A stretch of 64,000 bases of DNA from Pseudoalteromonas sp. R3 (lineage in GTDB: Bacteria > Pseudomonadota > Gammaproteobacteria > Enterobacterales > Alteromonadaceae). The notes under the pieces are model-generated. The model searched no databases, was not told the DNA's origin, and was given only the letters and a program-made list of their open reading frames with translations. Below are positions 8,413-15,001 of this stretch, one piece after another. How positions within the stretch are numbered: position 1 is the first letter of the stretch; the number at the start of each line of letters is the position of its first letter. The translations under genes were made by a program, and so were the position numbers. The stretch is from contig NZ_CP034835.1 in assembly GCF_004014715.1 (NCBI RefSeq), positions 2,108,001-2,172,000 on the forward strand. The letters run 5' to 3'.

Positions 8413-8523
8413 TTACTTGATACCGATAAACTCAGGTGGAAGTGAAGTGCCATAGCCGCCTGCGATTTCTTTCAGATTAAGTGCTTCAATCGTTTTTGGT
8501 GTAAATGTTTTTGGATTGTTCAT
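8413..8523 (-). CDS. Array peptide 1 (36 aa, short-core type)
   Basis: A 36-residue peptide. The leader-like part is MNNPKTFTPKTIEALNLKEI followed by A-G-G; the C-terminal part is YGTSLPPEFIGIK. RBS GAGGATATGAGA precedes the ATG. It differs from peptide 2 at only a few positions. There is no Cys and little Ser/Thr in the core, so lanthionine or thiazole chemistry is unlikely. The conserved residues in the core are Pro-Pro/Glu-Phe-Ile-Gly. It is the distal member of the seven-gene array. Confidence 0.7.
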   Translation of the reverse strand: MNNPKTFTPKTIEALNLKEIAGGYGTSLPPEFIGIK

Positions 8524-8537
8524 TCTCATATCCTCAA

Positions 8538-8606
8538 TTAAAATTTATTAGTGTGGATTGGCTCGTGGTAGCCGAAGAAACTTGGGCCAACGATGCCAGC
8601 TACATT
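8538..8606 (-). pseudogene. Leaderless remnant of a long-core array peptide
   Basis: Just after the stop codon of peptide 2, another frame encodes NVAGIVGPSFFGYHEPIHTN ending in KF and a stop. It aligns with the junction and core of peptide 3 (NVTGGGIGIDRPIFIGYHEP...IKF). It has no start codon or leader: the frame is closed by TAG just upstream. It is probably what remained of a long-core gene after recombination replaced its leader and core with a short-core copy. Confidence 0.6.
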
Positions 8607-8613
8607 TCGCTAA

Positions 8614-8724
8614 TTAATGGATACCGATGAATTCAGGTGGTAATTCAATACCATATCCGCCAGAGATCTCTTTAAGGTTTAGCGCTTCGATTGTTTTTGG
8701 TGCAAATGTTTTTGAATTTTTCAT
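8614..8724 (-). CDS. Array peptide 2 (36 aa, short-core type)
   Basis: A 36-residue peptide: leader MKNSKTFAPKTIEALNLKEI, then S-G-G, core YGIELPPEFIGIH. RBS GAGGATATAACA. The nearest relative in the array is peptide 1; the two share the shortened core ending in FIGI plus one residue. A decayed long core lies immediately downstream in a different frame. Confidence 0.7.
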   Translation of the reverse strand: MKNSKTFAPKTIEALNLKEISGGYGIELPPEFIGIH

Positions 8725-8738
8725 TGTTATATCCTCAG

Positions 8739-8873
8739 TTAAAACTTAATGTTTTCGATTGGCTCGTGGTAGCCGATGAAAATTGGACGGTCAATCCCGA
8801 TACCGCCACCGGTAACGTTTTTTAGTTGTAGTTCTTCGATTGTTTTAGGTGTAAATTGATTTGCTTTTTTCAT
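8739..8873 (-). CDS. Array peptide 3 (44 aa, long-core type)
   Basis: A 44-residue peptide: leader MKKANQFTPKTIEELQLKNV, junction T-G-G-G, core IGIDRPIFIGYHEPIENIKF. RBS AGGAAAAAAACA. The core motif (R-P-hydrophobic-F-I-G-Y-H-E-P ... I-K-F) is shared with peptides 4 and 5. It is almost identical at the DNA level to peptide 4 except for the segment between the Gly run and Arg-Pro, indicating a recent tandem duplication. Confidence 0.75.
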   Translation of the reverse strand: MKKANQFTPKTIEELQLKNVTGGGIGIDRPIFIGYHEPIENIKF

Positions 8874-8888
8874 TGTTTTTTTCCTAAA

Positions 8889-9035
8889 TTAAAACTTAAT
8901 ATTTTCAACTGGCTCGTGGTAACCGATGAAAACAGGGCGGCCATCCCAGAACCTGTCACCGATACCGCCACCGGTAACGCCTTTTAGTTGTAGGTCTTCG
9001 ATTGTTTTAGGTGTAAATTGCTTTGCTTTTTTCAT
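8889..9035 (-). CDS. Array peptide 4 (48 aa, long-core type with insert)
   Basis: A 48-residue peptide: leader MKKAKQFTPKTIEDLQLKGV, junction T-G-G-G, core beginning IGDRFWDGRPVFIGYHEP and ending VENIKF. RBS AAGGAAAAACA. Compared with peptide 3 it has four additional residues, including Phe-Trp, just before the conserved Arg-Pro. The variable site lies between the Gly junction and the conserved tail. Confidence 0.75.
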   Translation of the reverse strand: MKKAKQFTPKTIEDLQLKGVTGGGIGDRFWDGRPVFIGYHEPVENIKF

Positions 9036-9048
9036 TGTTTTTCCTTAA

Positions 9049-9180
9049 TTAAAACTTAATAACATCAATTGGATCTTGGTAGCCAATAAATACTGGGCGG
9101 TCAATGCCAGCACCTGTTACGGCTTCTTTAAGTTGTAATTCATCAATTGTTACTGGGTTGAATGATTTTGATTTGCTCAT
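9049..9180 (-). CDS. Array peptide 5 (43 aa, long-core type)
   Basis: A 43-residue peptide: leader MSKSKSFNPVTIDELQLKEA, junction V-T-G-A, core GIDRPVFIGYQDPIDVIKF. RBS AAGGAAGCAATTAAA. The substitutions relative to peptides 3 and 4 are conservative (His-Glu to Gln-Asp, Glu-Asn to Asp-Val), which suggests the tail is under selection. Confidence 0.75.
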   Translation of the reverse strand: MSKSKSFNPVTIDELQLKEAVTGAGIDRPVFIGYQDPIDVIKF

Positions 9181-9197
9181 TTTAATTGCTTCCTTTA

Positions 9198-9302
9198 TTA
9201 AGGCTGGCCGATGAAAATTGGTGGCTCAAAAATGCCGCCGCCGTTAACGACAGACTTTACTTCTAATTCATCAATAACTTGTGGTGTAAAGGTTTTGCTC
9301 AT
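9198..9302 (-). CDS. Array peptide 6 (34 aa)
   Basis: A 34-residue peptide: leader MSKTFTPQVIDELEVKSVVN, junction G-G-G, core IFEPPIFIGQP. RBS GGAG spaced 7-8 bases from ATG. It keeps the FTP...I-D-E-L leader signature and the P-x-F-I-G core motif but ends right after Gly, with a Gln-Pro tail. Two consecutive stop codons follow. Confidence 0.7.
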   Translation of the reverse strand: MSKTFTPQVIDELEVKSVVNGGGIFEPPIFIGQP

Positions 9303-9364
9303 GGTATTACTCCAGTTATTTACATAAAACGAGGCTTTATTTAACGCTTCGTTATATTTTCTTG

Positions 9365-9457
9365 TTATTTATAGTCTTCAGGGAATGTAGGTACTATATC
9401 AGGCGGAAGCTCACCACCAGAGACAGTGCGTACACAATCATTTGTAAGTGTTTTCAT
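9365..9457 (-). CDS. Array peptide 7 (30 aa), divergent first member
   Basis: A 30-residue peptide: MKTLTNDCVRTVSGG as a short leader with a Gly-Gly junction, then ELPPDIVPTFPEDYK. It lacks the FTP..TIEEL signature and the FIG motif but keeps an ELPP segment similar to peptide 2. A possible RBS (AAAAGG) lies about 10 bases upstream. As the promoter-proximal gene it may be a distantly related or separate precursor. Confidence is lower than for the others. Confidence 0.55.
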   Translation of the reverse strand: MKTLTNDCVRTVSGGELPPDIVPTFPEDYK

Positions 9458-10186
9458 GTTGTTTATACCTTTTATGTCAAGTTCACGAACTAAGCTGACG
9501 TTACTTTTTTAAGCGTCTCACCTAGTCGACGCCACACAGAATGGATGAAAAGCCTGGCAAATGCAAAACACATGGAGGTTGCAAAATAACCATTTAAAAC
9601 AATGGCTTATCTTTTTTTGTTATACGCAGGTAATAACTAGGTTGTTCAGTAATATTACTTGCGTAAATAATGCTTAAAAAATGTATTGTGAAAGGTTTCT
9701 GATGATAACCTTTTACAGTAATGATCATCTTATGATGAGTGAGAATTAACTGGTGAGTTTTAGCTGCTCTTCACGTCTATTTACTCTTGGTTGCATTTAA
9801 AAGTGTATTTCAAATTTGCCTGATGGATTTTAAATCGCTAGCGCTATGCATAATGTGTGGGGTGATTAAATTTCCGCCAGGAAAGTGGCTGTTTTCTGAA
9901 ATTAAAAAGATGTCATCTAAGTAATATAGTCTGGTAATTTCACAGCCCGGCAATGAACTCTTTATTTTATGTGATCCAATGAGCTGGATGATGTATTTAA
10001 AACTAATATTTTAATCACTGTTCTTTAAATAATTAAGAAGCCTCCGTCTAAAGCCAAAATATGTGCAATAAGCTTTGATTTAACCTATGTTATTTATTTC
10101 TTGCCCGGTTTGGTTAAGATGATATTTTAGTTTTTAAGATATAAGTTTGTATCGGTTCATGAATTACTGTAATTGAGGGAAGTTAG
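9458..10186. other. AT-rich non-coding region upstream of the peptide array
   Basis: About 730 bp with no convincing gene on either strand; the longest ATG frames seen are about 10 codons. It must hold the promoter of the minus-strand peptide array and that of the plus-strand membrane-protein gene at 10187. Base composition is visibly more AT-rich than the housekeeping regions. A TTGACA at 9475-9480 (minus strand) lies too close to the first start codon to be a normal -35 element. No RNA family or repeat was recognised. Confidence 0.5.
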
Positions 10187-10672
10187 ATGAATTCACCCCT
10201 AAACGAAGAGAGCTCACAATATGATGACTACAGAAAATATGGTATGTATTTGCTGTTAGGGATACTTTTTTTCGGTTTTATCTTAGAGGTTTTTATTGGA
10301 AGTCCGAAAGACCGTGCTTTTAAAAACGAGTTGACGACTCTAAATGCCGAGCTAGCAGAGGGGGACCCGAAAATCCGGGTAGTCAATTATAGTAAATATG
10401 ATAAGCGCCTCCATTTGCGCATTGACTATTCCGATGGCGCTGAGCTAGCAAATGGAGCACGCAGACCAAACAGGCAAGCTATCAAAGATATATACAAAGA
10501 CAGTTTATTGGAGAAGGTGTGCCAGGCAGAGCTTTTCATTGAAATGTTGGAGCAGGGACAGGTTATTGAAATCAACTTTTTTGACAAAGATCCGTCTAAT
10601 CGCCCGGATCAGATGTTCAATTTGAGAGTAAGCCATGAGCGGTGTCATGGCGCGCAAGATAAAGATCAATAA
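10187..10672 (+). CDS. Single-pass membrane protein of unknown function
   Basis: A 161-residue protein: a short charged N-terminus, one transmembrane helix at about residues 19-38 (GMYLLLGILFFGFILEVFIG), then a periplasmic domain of about 120 residues with two Cys (VCQAEL and ERCHGA) that could form a disulfide. RBS GAGGGAAG precedes the ATG. No family was recognised. It follows the AT-rich gap and may be accessory DNA. Confidence 0.6.
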   Translation: MNSPLNEESSQYDDYRKYGMYLLLGILFFGFILEVFIGSPKDRAFKNELTTLNAELAEGDPKIRVVNYSKYDKRLHLRIDYSDGAELANGARRPNRQAIKDIYKDSLLEKVCQAELFIEMLEQGQVIEINFFDKDPSNRPDQMFNLRVSHERCHGAQDKDQ

Positions 10673-10789
10673 AGCGATAAGACCTGCACAGAATCTGGCA
10701 TCACAACTTTTAAACTGAATTGTTTCACATAAAAGCACGCGATGCCAAAAAGTATCAACAAAGGATGTCATGTCCTCTACAGGTGGCTT

Positions 10790-11998
10790 TTATTTTTCAC
10801 ACTCCAGTGCAGGCAATACAATATCTACCCACACCAGACGATGATCTGATGATGACGCTCTGTCTGCTACCAGCTCTGCGCCCGCCTCGTCACTCGCTGG
10901 CCAGAACACACCACTGCCGCTAATGGCAAGATCAGCAGAGGGCAGCACGTAATCTGCTCGCATTCCCCAGTGTGCGGTATGGGTAGCTGAATGTGGATTG
11001 TCCGGCTTATTGAGTTGCCCACCTTGTGAAGTTGGTGCAGGGTAGTCGTTAACGCGCGGATGGTTTAGCAACTGATCAATGGCACCCGGGTAGGCATCAC
11101 CATCAACCGGGCTGGCATTTAAATCGCCCAGAATCACAAATGACTCATCTGCAAATCCACCAGCTCGTCCTATATCGTCATAAATGTAGTCGTTACCTGA
11201 AGCGCTAATGTAGTCTTTCCACAATCTTAGCTCATCATAATTACGCTTGCCGTTTCTGTCTTCCGGACCATCGAACACTGGTGGTGTAGGGTGGCTGGCC
11301 AAGACGTTGAGCTGTTTGTTGCATATCTGTACAGGAATATCCCAGTGCGACTTCGAGGATAAGCGCATGGCGGATACCTCTTCTGCTGAGTACCAACTGC
11401 TGCCATCTTGCTCCGCGGGCATCAGGTTCCCTGGCATATCTTTCCAAAGGAAATGCTGAAACGTTCTTATTTGCTCCCGTTTGATTGGATATCTAGATAG
11501 TAACACCATGGCATACTGGCCCGGGTACTTACCAAACCCATAATGAGTCAGGCGAGCATTATCACCAGTAAATGGCGTTGTTACGCCGGTATTAACTGGT
11601 GCCAGATACACATAAGGATACTCAATGGGCGCAAAGCCGTTCTGGGATACTTCAAGGTAATCATGTTTAAACAAGTTAATGCCTTGCTCTGGTTCTGCTA
11701 TATAGTCGAACTCGTTTAGCAGGATAATGTCGGGCCGGGTGCGTTGAATGATCTGTGCGATATTATTTATCTGCTCATACTCGCCACTTTTTAATGCAAA
11801 GGTTAACGCATTGCCAGAGAGTGACTTTTGATTCGACATAGCATAATTAGTCGCCTCCATACTGACATTAAAAGTGGCCACTCTCAGAGTCTGCGGATTT
11901 GTTGGTTGTGATTCTGAGGAGAATGTGGTTGAAGTGCTCTGACAGCCTGTATTTAAAACGGTGGCGGCCAGTGCTAAAGGTAAGAAAATCGGTTTCAT
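10790..11998 (-). CDS. Endonuclease/exonuclease/phosphatase-family lipoprotein
   Basis: A 402-residue exported protein with a probable lipoprotein signal (LNTGC, Cys19). Family motifs of the DNase I-like fold are visible: RVATFNVS (Asn44), ILLNEFDYI (metal-binding Glu96), FVILGDLNASP and the C-terminal SSDHRLVWVDI with the catalytic Asp-His pair. Such surface EEP proteins act as secreted phosphodiesterases or nucleases that may scavenge phosphate or DNA. It appears to be a single-gene unit. Confidence 0.8.
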   Translation of the reverse strand: MKPIFLPLALAATVLNTGCQSTSTTFSSESQPTNPQTLRVATFNVSMEATNYAMSNQKSLSGNALTFALKSGEYEQINNIAQIIQRTRPDIILLNEFDYIAEPEQGINLFKHDYLEVSQNGFAPIEYPYVYLAPVNTGVTTPFTGDNARLTHYGFGKYPGQYAMVLLSRYPIKREQIRTFQHFLWKDMPGNLMPAEQDGSSWYSAEEVSAMRLSSKSHWDIPVQICNKQLNVLASHPTPPVFDGPEDRNGKRNYDELRLWKDYISASGNDYIYDDIGRAGGFADESFVILGDLNASPVDGDAYPGAIDQLLNHPRVNDYPAPTSQGGQLNKPDNPHSATHTAHWGMRADYVLPSADLAISGSGVFWPASDEAGAELVADRASSSDHRLVWVDIVLPALECEK

Positions 11999-12115
11999 TG
12001 TTAGCCTGATACAGATGAATACTCATTTCACTATACCGTTTTTCTGCAAAGAAATGTGTTAATATTTCGTTGTGTGTTTGATTCTAAGTCTAGGTTAAAT
12101 AAGGAGCTTACCGGT

Positions 12116-12565
12116 ATGAGTCGACGATATGGCATTGTTTTATTACTGCTCGCAACCCTTACCGCTTTTTTGGTCGCCGTTGCACATTTGTCATGTATTT
12201 ATTTTGGTCCGCAGTGCTATGCGGTCCAGATGGCTCCGCCATTTGTGGTAGAGTCTGCTCGCGCTGGTACGCTGATGGCACCGCTACTGACGGTGGCTGT
12301 ATCTGCGATTTTTATCTTACTGGGTTGCTATGCGCTATCTGCCGCTCGGTTTATTAGACGATTGCCTTTTTTGCGGCTGGGTATTTATAGTATATCTGCT
12401 GTCTGTATTGTACGGGGGGTGTTGCCTATTCAACTGTTTTTTCGTTATCCGGAAAAAATCAGTGATCCCGTCCTGATTGCAGGTATTGTCTGGCTGGTCG
12501 TTGGGCTGTGTTATCTGTTTGGTTACCGAGCAGTTGAAAGCACTGCATGTGCAAAGGAATGTTAG
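12116..12565 (+). CDS. Four-helix membrane protein of unknown function
   Basis: A 149-residue hydrophobic protein with about four transmembrane segments (near residues 8-30, 56-78, 85-105 and 120-140). The start at 12116 has a good AAGGAG site; the frame extends upstream to 12056 but without membrane or coding character. A Cys pair (LSCIYFGPQCYAV) lies in the first extracytoplasmic loop. No family was recognised. Confidence 0.6.
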   Translation: MSRRYGIVLLLLATLTAFLVAVAHLSCIYFGPQCYAVQMAPPFVVESARAGTLMAPLLTVAVSAIFILLGCYALSAARFIRRLPFLRLGIYSISAVCIVRGVLPIQLFFRYPEKISDPVLIAGIVWLVVGLCYLFGYRAVESTACAKEC

Positions 12566-12593
12566 CTGCAATTGCAGTGTGGTTCGTCCTGCC

Positions 12594-12627
12594 TGCTCAG
12601 GACATCCAAGCACAAGTGTCCTGAGCA
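12594..12627. terminator. Hairpin between convergent genes
   Basis: TGCTCAGGAC (12594-12603) pairs perfectly with GTCCTGAGCA (12618-12627). There is no T run on either side, so termination activity is only probable. Confidence 0.5.
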
Positions 12628-12641
12628 AGTTAGCCTTGCCC

Positions 12642-13481
12642 TCAGAGCTTGGCTTTATTTACCATGGCCTCTATGTGTTCAAGCGCCATCCAGGGGTCTG
12701 TCTCATCAAACAGGTGTGAGGCATATTTCATGGTGAACGCTTGCGTATTGTTATTGAGCTTGGCCAGTTTCTTTTGTGAGTCGTTCCAGGTCTGTGTGTA
12801 GACATCAATATCAGCGTAACTCATTTTAGTTTGTCTGATGGTTACATGAGGGATGCCGCGCGATAACACGGTAACAGGCAGATCTTCTTTAATTTTATAA
12901 AGCGCAGAATGGCTGGAGGCCTCGGCAAAGTCCTCAAACGAGTTATGTTCACGTTCCCAGTTGATGATCATTTCCATCGTGTCCCAACCGGGTTTAGACA
13001 TATTTGATTTCATGGCGTCGAACCAGGATTCATGGGCTGTGTCTATCAGCACCATGCCTTTCACTTTGTCAGGGTATTTGCTGGCGTAAGCACGGGCGAC
13101 AAAACCGCCAAAAGAATGTGGTACCAGCACCAGAGACTCGACTTTTAAGTGTTCAACCAGGCCGGCAAGCTCGTCGCGCAGCTCAACCATGGTTCTGACT
13201 TTGGGGTTCTCATACTGGCTTTTGCCATAACCGGCGCGGTCGTAAAAGCACAACCGATATCCTTCAGGGTCGGCATTGTGCAAGGTATTTTTATAGGTGG
13301 TATGGGCATCAAGCCCCATACCTGCAACCAGCAGCGCCGTCACTTTACCTTCTCCCTGGCAGGCATAGGCCAGCTTCTTTCCCCCGATCTCAGTATATTG
13401 GTAATTATGAGCATCCTGCGATTGGCCTGCCTGGCCTGCAAATGCGGTGCCCAGCAGCACGACAGTGGCGAGTTTCTTCAT
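12642..13481 (-). CDS. Exported alpha/beta-hydrolase
   Basis: A 279-residue hydrolase with a signal peptide (cleavage probably near residue 16-20). The nucleophile elbow is PHSFGG with Ser123, and the expected downstream acid and His are plausible in HVTIRQ and the C-terminal ASHLFDETDPW. The oxyanion region is VAGMGLDAHT. It resembles periplasmic esterases and lipases of the proline iminopeptidase-like superfamily. The substrate is unknown. It is transcribed divergently from the photolyase operon. Confidence 0.75.
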   Translation of the reverse strand: MKKLATVVLLGTAFAGQAGQSQDAHNYQYTEIGGKKLAYACQGEGKVTALLVAGMGLDAHTTYKNTLHNADPEGYRLCFYDRAGYGKSQYENPKVRTMVELRDELAGLVEHLKVESLVLVPHSFGGFVARAYASKYPDKVKGMVLIDTAHESWFDAMKSNMSKPGWDTMEMIINWEREHNSFEDFAEASSHSALYKIKEDLPVTVLSRGIPHVTIRQTKMSYADIDVYTQTWNDSQKKLAKLNNNTQAFTMKYASHLFDETDPWMALEHIEAMVNKAKL

Positions 13482-13552
13482 AGTGCAAGTTCCTGTTGTT
13501 GATTGTTTATTATTTGATTCACCACAGCTAGCTTAGCGCGGTTGTTATTGAA

Positions 13553-13572
13553 CTTTCAATAAAAATTGAAAG
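13553..13572. promoter_or_regulatory. Perfect palindrome upstream of the photolyase operon
   Basis: CTTTCAAT-AAAA-ATTGAAAG is an 8-bp inverted repeat about 70 bp before the cryptochrome start and about 70 bp before the divergent hydrolase. It is a candidate operator for a dimeric regulator controlling one or both genes. No regulator gene adjoins it. Confidence 0.4.
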
Positions 13573-13642
13573 CTTAACGCTGAACTTTTTCTTTTACAGG
13601 TTCGTAAAAGGTCGCATATATCCGAATCCAACAGGGCTGCGT

Positions 13643-15001
13643 GTGAAAAAAACACTCTACTGGTTTACTCAAGATCTGAGGCTGGATGACAATCTGGCAC
13701 TGGATTTTGCCGCTCACAATAGTGATGCGCTGACGTTTGTGTATGTGATTAACCCAAAGTATCGCACTCAGACCAATCATCACTGTAAGTTACTTGGCGA
13801 CCGACAGGCGGCATTCATTGCGGATTCGCTGATGACGTTGGACAGCCAACTCTCAGCCTGCGGCCACAAGCTGTTGGTACTGGAGGGGGAGCCCAATCAC
13901 CTGTTGCCGGAATTGGTTGCGAAGTATCAGATAAATCAAGTGATCTGTGCAGAGCCCACCGGCTTTTATGAACGTGCGATATTGCAGCAGACGCGTCGGG
14001 CTCTGGGCGCTGTTCCTGTGCATAGCTTTTGGCAGCACACCTTATTTGACCAAGCTCAAATTCAGACACTCAACAGTGATTTAGGCAGCTTTACTCAGTT
14101 CCGCAAGCGCGTTGAAAAGGCGCCTTTGTCGGTGGTCACTGCGTGCCGCTTTGAGCCAAACAAAATGCCGGCTCCATTAGCCATCGACAGCAGCGCTTGT
14201 GTAGCGTTTGAGCAGTGGCAAGCACAACTCCAGTCAAATTTGTCAGAAACCCGCGTACCGCTGGACTTTCCAGCCGGTGAAGAAGCCGCTCAGGCCCATC
14301 TTAAAGACTATTTTGAGAGCGGCGTGGCACGCAGATATAAAGAGACCCGCAATGAACTGGATGGTTGGCTCAATTCAACCAAAATGAGCCCTTATCTGGC
14401 GTTGGGTAATTTGTCACCCCGTCAGATTTGGTGGGCAACAGACGCCTTTGAGCGCCAAGTAGAGGCCAATGAGTCCACCTACTGGATCAAGTTTGAGCTG
14501 TTGTGGCGTGAATATTTTCAGTGGCTGAGCCTCAAGCTTGGAGCAAAACTCTATCGTTTTCAGGGGCTGGCTCAGTCGAAACCTTTAACCACCTTTATGC
14601 CCGAGCGCTTTTTGCGCTGGTGCGAGGGCAACACGCCCGCACCTTTGGTTAACGCACTGATGAACCAGCTCAACGAAACGGGCTATATGTCAAACCGCGG
14701 CAGGCAGATTGTCGCCAGTTATTTTGTTCACGAATTGGGGCTGGACTGGCGCTATGGTGCCGCATATTTCCAGCAACAGTTGCTCGATTTTGACGTCGCC
14801 TCAAACTGGGGCAACTGGCAGTATATCGCCGGTGTAGGCGTTGATCCCCGCGGTGGTCGTCACTTTAATATTGAAAAGCAGGCACAGTTATACGACCCAC
14901 AAGGCGTATTTGTGGCTAAGTGGCGGGGTAAACAGGGCATAACAGCTGTGGATAGTGTGGATGCGGCTGACTGGCCGATGCCTGCTGAGGCCGATGTATG
15001 A
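13643..15001 (+). CDS. DASH-type cryptochrome / photolyase
   Basis: A 452-residue FAD protein. The N-terminal photolyase domain (TLYWFTQDLRLDDN) would bind the antenna cofactor. The FAD domain carries WIKFELLWREYFQW and the family-typical C-terminal block WGNWQYIAGVGVDPRGGRHF followed by YDPQGVFVAKW, which distinguishes Cry-DASH. Members repair cyclobutane dimers in single-stranded DNA and may signal blue light. GTG start. It is the first gene of a five-gene operon and overlaps the next gene by 4 bp. Confidence 0.9.
   Translation: MKKTLYWFTQDLRLDDNLALDFAAHNSDALTFVYVINPKYRTQTNHHCKLLGDRQAAFIADSLMTLDSQLSACGHKLLVLEGEPNHLLPELVAKYQINQVICAEPTGFYERAILQQTRRALGAVPVHSFWQHTLFDQAQIQTLNSDLGSFTQFRKRVEKAPLSVVTACRFEPNKMPAPLAIDSSACVAFEQWQAQLQSNLSETRVPLDFPAGEEAAQAHLKDYFESGVARRYKETRNELDGWLNSTKMSPYLALGNLSPRQIWWATDAFERQVEANESTYWIKFELLWREYFQWLSLKLGAKLYRFQGLAQSKPLTTFMPERFLRWCEGNTPAPLVNALMNQLNETGYMSNRGRQIVASYFVHELGLDWRYGAAYFQQQLLDFDVASNWGNWQYIAGVGVDPRGGRHFNIEKQAQLYDPQGVFVAKWRGKQGITAVDSVDAADWPMPAEADV

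Noticed and set aside
8413..9457. Tandem small ORFs read as a CRISPR or DNA repeat array
   Set aside because: The units are 110-180 bp with diverged sequence, each with its own start, stop and ribosome binding site; no short identical repeat with equal spacers exists.
9475..9480. TTGACA on the minus strand as a -35 box for the peptide array
   Set aside because: A 17-bp spacer would place the -10 box inside the first coding region; no TATAAT-like sequence follows.
13815..14069. Antisense ORFs within the photolyase operon
   Set aside because: Open only because of the codon pattern of the real genes on the opposite strand; no start site or homology.
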